From an uncultured Bacilli bacterium (GTDB lineage: Bacteria > Bacillota_I > Bacilli_A > RF39 > UBA660), in assembly GCA_947598425.1 (NCBI GenBank), contig CANQFH010000007.1:1-17956 (forward strand): DNA of 17,956 bases, given 5' to 3'. Shown in pieces: positions 7,941 to 15,625 of this stretch. The translations under genes were made by a program, and so were the position numbers. Under the pieces are notes generated by a model, which saw only the letters and a list, made by a program, of their open reading frames with translations, made no database searches and was not told the DNA's origin. How positions within the stretch are numbered: position 1 is the stretch's first letter; the number at the start of each line of letters is the position of its first letter.

Positions 7941-7969
7941 ATTTTATTACTTTTTTAATTCTTAGTCAA
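7941..7969 (-). promoter_or_regulatory. Sigma-A type promoter for the T-box/hisS operon
   Basis: On the minus strand, TTGACT (7964-7969) and TAAAAT (7941-7946) are separated by exactly 17 bases, a strong vegetative promoter pattern. Transcription would start near 7934, right at the base of T-box Stem I. The -35 box lies inside the last codons of the upstream 741-residue gene, and that gene's stop codon (7955-7957) is in the spacer. I see no convincing terminator between the two, so readthrough from the upstream operon is also possible. Confidence 0.75.
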
Positions 7970-10180
7970 TTGATAATTTTTTCTTTCTGTAATTTTAGCT
8001 AATAGTTCATAATATTTACTATGTATCTTGCGATCATAAATGCCTTTGATACTATCAATACCAATCATAACTTCATAAATACTAGCTGCTTCATTTAACT
8101 TTTCTTTTTCTTCATAAAAAGATGCTAATAAAGATAATGTTGTAATATTATAAGGATTATTAGCAAGTCTATTTTTTAAATCATTAATAGTATTTGAATA
8201 TTTATCATTTTGATTATTAAACATACTATTAGTAACTAATACTAATTTTAAAGTCCCTTGAAAATTAATATAATAATAATTACATAAATTTAATTTTTTA
8301 ATAATAGCAATTATTCTTTCATAATATGCTCTTGGATACTCTAATATAGTTAATCCTACTTCTTCTACTTGAGCTAAATTATTAACTATAATATCAATAA
8401 CCTCCACATCTTCAATCTTATTACTTTCTTCATATTGTTGAACTTCAGCATTAATTAATTCTTTTTCATAATTATCATTTAATAAAGATGCTATTTTTAA
8501 AGCCTTATATGCTCCATTACTATCATTTAATTCTAAGTATTTTCTTCCTATATAGAGAAAATCTTCAGCATTCATTTTATAATTTAAAGTCGTAACCATT
8601 TTTTGCAATAATTTTTTATCACAATACTTATCAAATAATAAATCATAATATTCAGAATCTTGATTCCGTCTTAATTTTAAATCATCTTCATAATTAACTC
8701 TAAATAGAACAAAACTATTATAAGATATTTTCTTTAAAACTGTATTATCAATGAATTTTACTTTTTCATAGATATCTTTAGGTAAATTATTAATGTGAAC
8801 AAAACCATACTCTGTTAAATCATTTAATATCTGATTTAATAATTCTTTAAAATTAACCACATCGTTATCAGTTGAATTACTAATATTATTAAATTCTAAT
8901 ATTATCGATTTCAAACTATTTATTTTAGCTTCTTCATTATTAATAACAGTACTCTTTAATAAATTCCGATATTCTTTAAATATATTATCATAATTTTTAT
9001 CTTTAATATTCATTAATAATCCTTTTAATCTTTTAAATTCTAAATCATGATCTATAAGACAATAATTGATTACTTTATATATCATATCTTCTAAATTATT
9101 TAAATGATACTTATTTACAAATTCTGATAAACAATTAATAGTACTATTAGTATCTTTATTAATTAAATAATTACAGATATTATTAACATCTTTTTCATAT
9201 TTATTAGTATTATTGATATTAATTAAATTAGTAATATCATCAATTAATTTACTATAAGCAATAATAATCTTACTATTTTTATACGTAATAAACTTTTTAG
9301 TATTAAAATAATCATTATTAAAAATAGCTTGAGTTAACCCTACCGAATTATTTTTCTTGACTTCTAATTCCATTTTCTTAGATACTTTAAAATAATCTTC
9401 TAATAACTTTTTAAGGGTTAATTCACATCTACTTAAACGATATTGTCTTTGCATCTCATTAAGACAATCTAAAGCCTTAGAATACTCATTATTATTAACT
9501 AAAGATAATATTTGATTTAAATCTTGATAATAAGAATTTATCATTTTATTAATTAAAGTAGTTTCTAATTTACTAAAATAATCTTCTGGCTCTAAGACTC
9601 TATTATTTAAAATATCAAATACAGGATTAAATTGTAAATTATAGATATTAGTTCTAATATTAAAAGAATTTTGACTACCTCCAATTATTTGTCTTAACTT
9701 ATAATTATTTTTAACATTAGGATCAATATAACTAATTAAATAAGCAAAATAATTGTAGTTATGATTATTATTATGGAAACTAAAAAATACTTTGGAATAA
9801 CTTAAAAACAAAGAATAATTTTGATTATTTAATAAGTATTCTAATAATAGATAAATATATTTACTATCATTATTATATAACAATGATAATCTAAAAGTAT
9901 TTAATAATATATCTTCATCACTTAAATAACTAGCTACTTTGTCTTTATTTATTAAATTATAATATCTATTAGCGCTTTTTAAATCATTTATAATTAAAGC
10001 ATTATTAGCTAAAGTCAGTAATTCTAAATCATCTATTTTATAATAACCTTTCTTAATTCTTTCTAAATAGTTTTCTTTAACTAACCTTGTTAAATCATTA
10101 CTACTTAATCCTAAACTTAATAATTCTTTAGTAGTATTAATATCTTTTAATTTGGAATATAATTCATTTATTTCTATCAT
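7955..10180 (-). CDS. Unidentified protein: AbiEi-like winged-helix start plus helical (TPR-like) body
   Basis: I do not recognise this 741-residue protein as a named family. Residues 1-50 (INELYSKLKDINTTKELLSL, then LGLSSNDLTRLVKENYLERI and KKGYYKI) resemble the winged-helix DNA-binding start of AbiEi-type antitoxin/regulator proteins. The rest is predicted mostly alpha-helical, very rich in Asn, Leu, Lys and Tyr, and has TPR-like helix pairs, clearest near the C-terminus (LASFYEEKEKLNEAASIYEV). There is no signal peptide or membrane segment, so it is probably cytoplasmic. No AbiEii nucleotidyltransferase toxin is adjacent, so this is not evidently a toxin-antitoxin pair. It starts five bases after the upstream Cys-rich gene and is the last gene of the comN-relA-dtd operon. 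A regulator or scaffold that senses a partner through its helical repeats is a guess only. Confidence 0.85.
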   Translation of the reverse strand: MIEINELYSKLKDINTTKELLSLGLSSNDLTRLVKENYLERIKKGYYKIDDLELLTLANNALIINDLKSANRYYNLINKDKVASYLSDEDILLNTFRLSLLYNNDSKYIYLLLEYLLNNQNYSLFLSYSKVFFSFHNNNHNYNYFAYLISYIDPNVKNNYKLRQIIGGSQNSFNIRTNIYNLQFNPVFDILNNRVLEPEDYFSKLETTLINKMINSYYQDLNQILSLVNNNEYSKALDCLNEMQRQYRLSRCELTLKKLLEDYFKVSKKMELEVKKNNSVGLTQAIFNNDYFNTKKFITYKNSKIIIAYSKLIDDITNLININNTNKYEKDVNNICNYLINKDTNSTINCLSEFVNKYHLNNLEDMIYKVINYCLIDHDLEFKRLKGLLMNIKDKNYDNIFKEYRNLLKSTVINNEEAKINSLKSIILEFNNISNSTDNDVVNFKELLNQILNDLTEYGFVHINNLPKDIYEKVKFIDNTVLKKISYNSFVLFRVNYEDDLKLRRNQDSEYYDLLFDKYCDKKLLQKMVTTLNYKMNAEDFLYIGRKYLELNDSNGAYKALKIASLLNDNYEKELINAEVQQYEESNKIEDVEVIDIIVNNLAQVEEVGLTILEYPRAYYERIIAIIKKLNLCNYYYINFQGTLKLVLVTNSMFNNQNDKYSNTINDLKNRLANNPYNITTLSLLASFYEEKEKLNEAASIYEVMIGIDSIKGIYDRKIHSKYYELLAKITERKNYQLTKN

Positions 10181-10185
10181 AATAT

Positions 10186-10806
10186 CTACTTCTTTCTCCC
10201 TCTTTTGTAAGCTTCATCTAAACATTCTGGATATATATCTTTTAAATAACATAACATACTCATCATATCTTCAGCATTAGCTTTACTTAAACATTCATAA
10301 TTATCATTCAAAATATCATAGTAAGCTTTGATAATATCTTCTTTAATAACTTCATCACTAGTCATACCGGTTCTTTCATATATAACTTCTTTTAACATAT
10401 TTTGATAATTAAACCATTTAAATAATTCTTCATTACTATCATAATCGACATAACAATCATCTTTATCAGGTATTAAATGGACACCACAACCAGGACGATG
10501 TTTAAGATCAAAATAACAACCATTACTAGTTAGAGAAGCACAAGTATTAGTAAACGAAAATAAATCAATTTCTCCACGATCAATATTTCTAGCTCTTAAT
10601 TGAAAGATATAATGGAATTTATAACCTTTAATAATACTTTCCATAAGAAACTGACTAGATGAAATAGATACTCTTTGGGTATTTAATAAATTATGCACTA
10701 CTTCTTTATTTAAAACGCGAAAATCACTAACCATATAAGTACAACCACAATTAAGGCAACATTTTCCACCACATTCTTTGCACATTACCTTATTTTCATA
10801 ATTCAT
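10186..10806 (-). CDS. YkgJ-like cysteine-cluster protein
   Basis: The 206-residue protein has an N-terminal cluster C9-x2-C12-x3-CC16,17-x2-C20-x-C22 and a second set C89-x7-C97-x9-C107, with RPGCGVHLIP near the end of that set. This layout (CxxC..CC early, GC....RPxxC later) is that of YkgJ/CxxCxxCC proteins, predicted to bind zinc or an iron-sulfur cluster; their role is unknown. The C-terminal half (about 120-206) is helical without further motif. The start overlaps the stop of the preceding gene by one base (TAATG), and the next gene begins five bases later, so the three are probably cotranslated. It resembles the 202-residue protein encoded just upstream and is likely its tandem paralogue with the fuller Cys set. 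Confidence 0.85.
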   Translation of the reverse strand: MNYENKVMCKECGGKCCLNCGCTYMVSDFRVLNKEVVHNLLNTQRVSISSSQFLMESIIKGYKFHYIFQLRARNIDRGEIDLFSFTNTCASLTSNGCYFDLKHRPGCGVHLIPDKDDCYVDYDSNEELFKWFNYQNMLKEVIYERTGMTSDEVIKEDIIKAYYDILNDNYECLSKANAEDMMSMLCYLKDIYPECLDEAYKRGRKK

Positions 10807-11414
10807 TAACGACTTTGTCCTTCCATTACTTCTTCTGTAAATTCCTCTAAAGCTTGATTGAGAACACTCGGAAATAATTCTCCATATAATTGCATTTTTT
10901 CTTGAACATCATTAATGGTTTCAAAATCAGCTCGGCTATTATAAATATATCTTCCTATAAAACGATAACAATTAACCATTTCTTGTTCTAATTCATTTAA
11001 AAATCTTTGATGAAAATCTTGATTAGTTAACTTCTTAATCATATTAACCATAATTGATTGATATGGTAACCAATACTTTAATAAAACTTCTTTTCTCTTA
11101 TTAGTAATATCACTTTCAGTTAATAAACAGACATCTTTAGGCATCTTACATTCATTATCAATATTAAAAGTACAGGGATATGTAAAAGGATAGCCAAAAT
11201 AAGAAATATTTACTTTATCTTTACCAACGCAACGAGGTTTTAAATAAAAGATAAAATTAAAATGTTGAGTATCACCTAAAATTTGATATTCAATATCAGC
11301 ACCGATAGATACTATATTATCATCTAATAATTTTATAATTTTTTCTTCAGTTATCTCACTTAAATATATTGGATTTAAGATGCATCCTCCATCATAACAA
11401 TAATTACCTAGCAT
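10806..11414 (-). CDS. Divergent YkgJ-like cysteine protein, paralogue of its downstream neighbour
   Basis: I chose the ATG at 11412-11414 because GGTGG lies five bases before it. A GTG three codons upstream overlaps that ribosome binding site. The resulting 202 residues align with the downstream YkgJ-like protein: HFNFIFYLKPR against KFHYIFQLRAR, the Cys series C81-x7-C89-x6-C96 against C89-x7-C97-x9-C107, and a shared W..YQ segment followed by a helical tail. At the N-terminus only two Cys remain (C6 and C11 in NYCYDGGCILNP), so the first metal-ligand cluster is degenerate. It may have lost metal binding or pair with its neighbour to complete a site; both are inference. The gene follows dtd by 28 bases and overlaps the next gene by one base. 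Confidence 0.8.
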   Translation of the reverse strand: MLGNYCYDGGCILNPIYLSEITEEKIIKLLDDNIVSIGADIEYQILGDTQHFNFIFYLKPRCVGKDKVNISYFGYPFTYPCTFNIDNECKMPKDVCLLTESDITNKRKEVLLKYWLPYQSIMVNMIKKLTNQDFHQRFLNELEQEMVNCYRFIGRYIYNSRADFETINDVQEKMQLYGELFPSVLNQALEEFTEEVMEGQSR

Positions 11415-11442
11415 AAAAACCACCTAGTTAGTTATTTTATCA

Positions 11443-11886
11443 CTATTTATTTTTACTGTCTATAATTATTGTAATTGGACCATCATTTTCTATTTTAAGA
11501 AGCATATCACTTCCAAAAACTCCAGGTAAAGTCTTTACATATTTATTTAATTCTGTATTAAATAAGTCATATAATTTAATGGCTTCACTGCCATTTAAGG
11601 CTTTGATATAACTAGGACGATTACCCTTTTTAGTATCAGCATATAAAGTAAATTGACTAATAGATAAAATACTACCATTAGTATCTAAAATGCTTTTATT
11701 CATTACTTTATTTTCATCATCAAATATTCTTAAATTAACTATTTTATTTACAATATATTTAATATCATCAAGATTATCATCTAAAGTAAAACAAGATAAA
11801 ACAACTAAACCATTAGTAATTTCATTATATACTTTATTATCTATTAATACTTGACTATTTTTACTTCTTTGAATTACGACTTTCAT
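11443..11886 (-). CDS. dtd: D-aminoacyl-tRNA deacylase
   Basis: Dtd hydrolyses D-amino acids (and Gly mischarged on tRNA(Ala)) from tRNA in the cytoplasm, a chiral proofreading step after the synthetases. The 147 residues match the family. MKVVIQRSKNSQVLIDNKV at the start, the SQFTLYAD motif (SQ-T in the active site), the RPSYIKAL segment and the C-terminal MLLKIENDGPITIIIDS, which is the cross-subunit Gly-Pro loop (NxGP), are all present. AAAGG precedes the ATG. It starts four bases after relA, the same relA-dtd neighbourhood known in Bacillus, and leads into the YkgJ-like pair. Confidence 0.96.
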   Translation of the reverse strand: MKVVIQRSKNSQVLIDNKVYNEITNGLVVLSCFTLDDNLDDIKYIVNKIVNLRIFDDENKVMNKSILDTNGSILSISQFTLYADTKKGNRPSYIKALNGSEAIKLYDLFNTELNKYVKTLPGVFGSDMLLKIENDGPITIIIDSKNK

Positions 11887-11890
11887 ACCT

Positions 11891-14011
11891 TTATTCCTTT
11901 ACTTGCATATTTTTATATTTATTTAATTTATTTTTAAAATCATTAATCTCTTCTCTATTATGAACTTTAACTAGGACTTTAGAAGTAATTCCATCAAGAT
12001 TATCATGATTTTTAATCTCTGCAATAGTTATATGCTCTTTAGTAGCTTCACTTATTAAATCAGTTAAAAAGTTATTATCAGTTACTGCTAATTCTATTTC
12101 CGTATAATAAGTATTATCACTATCCATATTCCATGAAACATTAACTAATCTTTCACTACTAACAACATTATGACAATCTTTTTTATGAATAGTTACTCCT
12201 TCTCCTTTAGTAATAAATCCAATAATATCATCACCCTTAACTGGATAACAACATTTAGCTAAATTATATATGATATTTGTATTGCCATCGACAATAACAT
12301 CATCTTTCTTTTTAATATCATCTTTCTTTTTAATTTTATTCATTAAGATATCATCAACATCATGTTTATCTAAAGTACATAAATTAATAATATATCCTGG
12401 AGTATATCTTAAAGAACCGATAGCTAAATATAATTCTTCAATATTATCAAATTTTAAATCTTTTAAAATTTTATTTAAATTATCTTCATTTAGAGTATTA
12501 TTTAAACTTAATTTTCTTTTACGAATCTCTTTTTCTAATAAATCTTGGCCTTTAGCTATATATTCTTCACGATCTTTTTTACTAAAGTAAGCTTTTATTT
12601 TAGATTTTGCTTGTTCAGTCTTAACGATATTTAACCAATCTTGATTAGGAGTAGCATTATTATTAGTAATAATTTTAACTACATCATTATTTTTTAAATT
12701 ATAAGATAAAGGTACAATATTATCATTAACTATAGCTCCAGTAGTGGTATCACCAACTTTACTATGAATTCGATAAGCAAAATCAATCGGAGTAGCATCT
12801 TCAGGAAGCTCAATAACATCTCCTTTAGGAGTATAAACATAGATAAAATTACCTAAAATATTATCTTGCATTTGCATTTCAAAAGCTTTATCATCATTTT
12901 CACTATTACTTTCGATAATATTTCGAAACATTTCTAATTTTTGTTCCATTAAGCCATGGACTTTTTTAACCCCTTTTTCTTTATATGCCCAATGGGCCGC
13001 TAAACCTTTTTCAGCTATTTCATGCATTTCATAAGTTCTAACTTGTACTTCATAGACTTCATTATTTTTACCATATATAGTAGTATGCAAACTTTGATAC
13101 ATATTCTCTTTAGGATTAACTATATAATCTTTAAATCTTTTATTAACTGGTTTAAATTTAGAATGAATAAGACCAATAATAGTATAACAATCTTCTTCAG
13201 TATTAGCAAATATTCTTAAAGCTAAGATATCATATATTTGATTCCATGTTTTACCATTAGATAATTTATTATAAATACTATAAACACTTTTAACTCTACC
13301 TTTAATTTCATGAGGAATATTATTTTCTTTTAATAGTTTATCTAGACTATCTTTCATTTCTTCTAAATTACCTTGTAATTCCGCTGCTGTTTTATTTAAT
13401 CTTTCTAAAATATCATTATAAACATCAGGCTTTAAGATTTTAAGACAAATATTTTCTAATTCACTTTTAATATAATTAATACCTAAACGATGCGCAATAG
13501 GTACTAAAACACTCATGGTTTCTTTAGCTTTTTCTTTTTGTTTTTCTTTTTTAATAGCCCAATTAGTCCGCATATTATGTAATCGATCAGCTAACTTTAT
13601 ATATAATACTCTAGGATCTTTAGCAAGTCCTACTAAAACTTTTCTTAAATAGATAGCAGAGCCTTCAGTTTCATCTACTAATTCTAGTTTATTTATTTTA
13701 GATAGACTATCTACAATCAAAGCGACTTCACTACCAAATTCTTTTTCCACTTCTTCAAAGGTAGTATCACTATTATTTAAAACTTCATGGATTAAAGAAG
13801 CAATAATTGTTGTATCATCTACTGCTAAATCTAATAATATTTCACATACATGTAAAGGATGAGTTATATAATCATCACCCGTTAATCTCTTTTGACCTGC
13901 ATGAACTCTTTTAGCAAATTCATAAGCTTTAGTTATTTGTTCAATACTGTCTTTATAATTTTTTTCTAATCTATCATATAGTAATTCAAAACTTACTGTT
14001 GTATCTTTCAT
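11891..14011 (-). CDS. relA: Rel-family (p)ppGpp synthetase with degenerate hydrolase motif
   Basis: This long RSH protein (706 residues) is the stringent-response enzyme that makes (p)ppGpp on starved ribosomes. Order: HD hydrolase domain (about 25-180), synthetase (about 225-355), TGS (about 385-450), helical region, zinc-finger domain with CC587-588 and C613, and ACT/RRM (about 630-706). The synthetase motifs are intact: YDILALRI, the RxKD motif in RFKDYI, NPKENMYQSLHT and EVQVRT. In the hydrolase the metal ligands H51 and D142 (in KLADRLHNMRT) remain, but the HDxxED motif is H75-E76-V-L-N79-N80. Glu replaces Asp, and both catalytic acids are Asn, so (p)ppGpp hydrolysis is probably weak or lost. 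The gene abuts comN with no gap and precedes dtd by four bases. It could also be called rel; the symbol relA follows Bacillus usage. Confidence 0.95.
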   Translation of the reverse strand: MKDTTVSFELLYDRLEKNYKDSIEQITKAYEFAKRVHAGQKRLTGDDYITHPLHVCEILLDLAVDDTTIIASLIHEVLNNSDTTFEEVEKEFGSEVALIVDSLSKINKLELVDETEGSAIYLRKVLVGLAKDPRVLYIKLADRLHNMRTNWAIKKEKQKEKAKETMSVLVPIAHRLGINYIKSELENICLKILKPDVYNDILERLNKTAAELQGNLEEMKDSLDKLLKENNIPHEIKGRVKSVYSIYNKLSNGKTWNQIYDILALRIFANTEEDCYTIIGLIHSKFKPVNKRFKDYIVNPKENMYQSLHTTIYGKNNEVYEVQVRTYEMHEIAEKGLAAHWAYKEKGVKKVHGLMEQKLEMFRNIIESNSENDDKAFEMQMQDNILGNFIYVYTPKGDVIELPEDATPIDFAYRIHSKVGDTTTGAIVNDNIVPLSYNLKNNDVVKIITNNNATPNQDWLNIVKTEQAKSKIKAYFSKKDREEYIAKGQDLLEKEIRKRKLSLNNTLNEDNLNKILKDLKFDNIEELYLAIGSLRYTPGYIINLCTLDKHDVDDILMNKIKKKDDIKKKDDVIVDGNTNIIYNLAKCCYPVKGDDIIGFITKGEGVTIHKKDCHNVVSSERLVNVSWNMDSDNTYYTEIELAVTDNNFLTDLISEATKEHITIAEIKNHDNLDGITSKVLVKVHNREEINDFKNKLNKYKNMQVKE
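12299..12334. repeat. Perfect 18-bp tandem duplication inside relA
   Basis: The 18 bases at 12299-12316 are repeated exactly at 12317-12334. On the coding strand this doubles a six-residue Lys/Asp-rich unit (KKKDDI, about residues 560-571) in the linker before the zinc-finger domain. The frame is kept. It looks like a recent slippage or duplication event and might vary in copy number between strains. Confidence 0.9.
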
Positions 14012-14263
14012 TTAATCACCTTTATATTTTCTCACAAATACTTCTAAACTAAGAGAATCAACATTTAAAATATCATCAACTAATTCGTGAATTCTCAAAT
14101 TTTTCTTACCTTTCCAAATATTAGTATAACAATAATTCCAAATATCTTTTTCATTAATATTATATAATTTTTCTCTATTCAATTCATTTTTTCGTGTTAT
14201 TAAGGCTGGTTTAATTCTTTCGTATAGTACCATTAATTCTATATTTTTATTATTTTCCGCCAT
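14012..14263 (-). CDS. comN: ComN-type post-transcriptional regulator
   Basis: The 83-residue protein matches the small post-transcriptional regulator family of Bacillus ComN (YrzD). The family core is visible as DIWNYCYTNIWKGKKN followed by RIHELVDDILNVDSLSLEVF, that is W-x-Y...WK...lhelv-DIL-v. In Bacillus this protein affects late-competence comE mRNA; its role here is unknown. It is soluble, with no signal peptide or membrane helix. It lies head to head with the spoVB-like flippase, as I recall the Bacillus neighbourhood spoVB-comN, which supports the call. It is the first gene of the relA operon, and its stop codon abuts the relA ATG. The ribosome binding site is weak or distant (AAAGG about 12 bases upstream), so translation may be modest. 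Confidence 0.8.
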   Translation of the reverse strand: MAENNKNIELMVLYERIKPALITRKNELNREKLYNINEKDIWNYCYTNIWKGKKNLRIHELVDDILNVDSLSLEVFVRKYKGD

Positions 14264-14289
14264 AAAAACAATCAGCCTTTCATAAAATT

Positions 14290-14318
14290 ATTATATACCA
14301 TTTTAATTTTCTTTTAAA
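14290..14318 (-). promoter_or_regulatory. Candidate promoter of the comN-relA operon
   Basis: On the minus strand, a perfect TATAAT (14290-14295) lies 17 bases from TTTAAA (14313-14318), a partial match to TTGACA. Transcription would start near 14283, about 20 bases before comN. The 63-base divergent gap must also hold the flippase promoter. I see no equally good candidate for that on the plus strand, only AT-rich TTATATA-like sequence and the AAAGGAG ribosome binding site. Confidence 0.55.
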
Positions 14319-14326
14319 GGAGTATT

Positions 14327-15625
14327 ATGAAGAATAGAAATATATTTTTAGAATCAACTATTATTCTAATTATTGGAGGCATTATTAATAAAGTTCTAGG
14401 TTTTATAATTAGAATTATTTATACTAGAATTGTTGGAGCTGAAGTAATTGGCCTCTACTCATTGGTAATGCCAACTTATTCACTTTTAATCACTGTAGCT
14501 ACTTTAGCCCTGCCTACTACAATCTCTAAATTAATTGCGGAAGATAATCATAATCATGTCAAAATATTAAGTACAGCCACCATTTTAATTATGGCTATTA
14601 ATAGTATTGTTTTAATTTTAATGATTTTATCTTCTTCTTTTATAGCCAATACCCTACTTCATGAAGCTCGAAGTAAAATCTTAATTATCGCAATGAGTTT
14701 AACTTTCCCTATTATTTCTATTTCTAGTATTATTAAAGGCTATTTCTATGGTAAACAAAACATGATACCTAATGTTGTTTCTAATATTATTGAACAAGTA
14801 ATTAGAGGCCTTCTTATATATTTTTTAGTGCCATTAATTATGGCTAAAAGTGAAGTTTTAGCGGCAGCATCTCTTTTTATCTTTTCTTTCATTGAAGAAT
14901 TAGTATCAATATTTGTTAATATGTTTTTCTTACCTAAAAATATTCATATTAATAAAAGTTCCTTTATCCCAGATAAATATACTTTAAAAAATATTTTAAG
15001 TATCTCTATTCCTACAGTATCTAGTCGGATTATTGGGAATATTGGTTATTTCTTTGAACCTATTATTTTAACTAATCTTCTTCTTTTTAGTGGTTATTCT
15101 CATAATTATATCTTAGTTAATTATGGAGCATATAATGCTTATAGTATTCCTATATTAACTGTCCCTTCTTTCTTTATTACAGCAATTTCTTCTTCTTTAA
15201 TACCTGAAGTAAGTAGATGCTATCAAAGAAATAATAATAGTATTATTAAAAGATTAAAAGAAGCCATTATATTTGCCTTAATTATAGGTATATCATATTC
15301 AATTATTTTATTATTCTTTAGTAAAAATATTTTAAATATATTATATAATACTAACTTAGGTTTAAACTATATCAAAATACTTACGCCAATATTTCCTTTA
15401 TTTTATATTGAATCAATCTTAATGAGTTTTTTACAAGCTATTAATAAGGCTCATATTACTATGAAAATAACGATTATTGGAGTTATTATTAAATTATTAG
15501 TATTATCTAGTACATCTTTAATTCATATCGGTATGTATTCTTTAATATTATCCGAAATAGCTAATATTTTTGTAGTAGTCTTTTTAAATATTTATTATGT
15601 TCATAAATATCTTAAAGAATTATAA
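14327..15625 (+). CDS. SpoVB/MurJ-type flippase (MOP exporter family)
   Basis: This 432-residue polytopic membrane protein is the only gene on the plus strand. The N-terminus, with STIILIIGGIINKVLGFIIR, then IIYTRIVGAEVIGLYSLVMP and LALPTTISKLIAED, matches SpoVB-like polysaccharide/lipid-linked oligosaccharide flippases, which move undecaprenyl-linked precursors (lipid II or similar) to the outer face. About 12 hydrophobic helices can be counted, alternating with short Lys/Arg loops. It is shorter than SpoVB or YtgP of Bacillus (over 500 residues), suggesting a 12-helix core without the last pair. AAAGGAG lies five bases before the ATG. It diverges from comN and is convergent with mnmA, sharing six bases. 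Whether it serves cell wall synthesis, sporulation or a capsule cannot be told here. Confidence 0.9.
   Translation: MKNRNIFLESTIILIIGGIINKVLGFIIRIIYTRIVGAEVIGLYSLVMPTYSLLITVATLALPTTISKLIAEDNHNHVKILSTATILIMAINSIVLILMILSSSFIANTLLHEARSKILIIAMSLTFPIISISSIIKGYFYGKQNMIPNVVSNIIEQVIRGLLIYFLVPLIMAKSEVLAAASLFIFSFIEELVSIFVNMFFLPKNIHINKSSFIPDKYTLKNILSISIPTVSSRIIGNIGYFFEPIILTNLLLFSGYSHNYILVNYGAYNAYSIPILTVPSFFITAISSSLIPEVSRCYQRNNNSIIKRLKEAIIFALIIGISYSIILLFFSKNILNILYNTNLGLNYIKILTPIFPLFYIESILMSFLQAINKAHITMKITIIGVIIKLLVLSSTSLIHIGMYSLILSEIANIFVVVFLNIYYVHKYLKEL

Noticed and set aside
7915..7948. Terminator after the 741-residue gene from small A/T palindromes
   Set aside because: The palindromes are short, all A-T and lack a following T-tract; the same bases are better explained by the promoter and Stem I of the T-box.
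7955..10180. AbiE-type toxin-antitoxin or phage-abortive system
   Set aside because: Only the winged-helix start resembles AbiEi; there is no AbiEii nucleotidyltransferase gene nearby and the rest of the protein is unlike AbiEi.
12270..13219. Plus-strand open frames inside relA (12270-12590 and 13022-13219)
   Set aside because: Both are antisense to conserved Rel domains; their hydrophobic look arises from complementing Lys/Asn/Glu-rich codons in AT-rich DNA.
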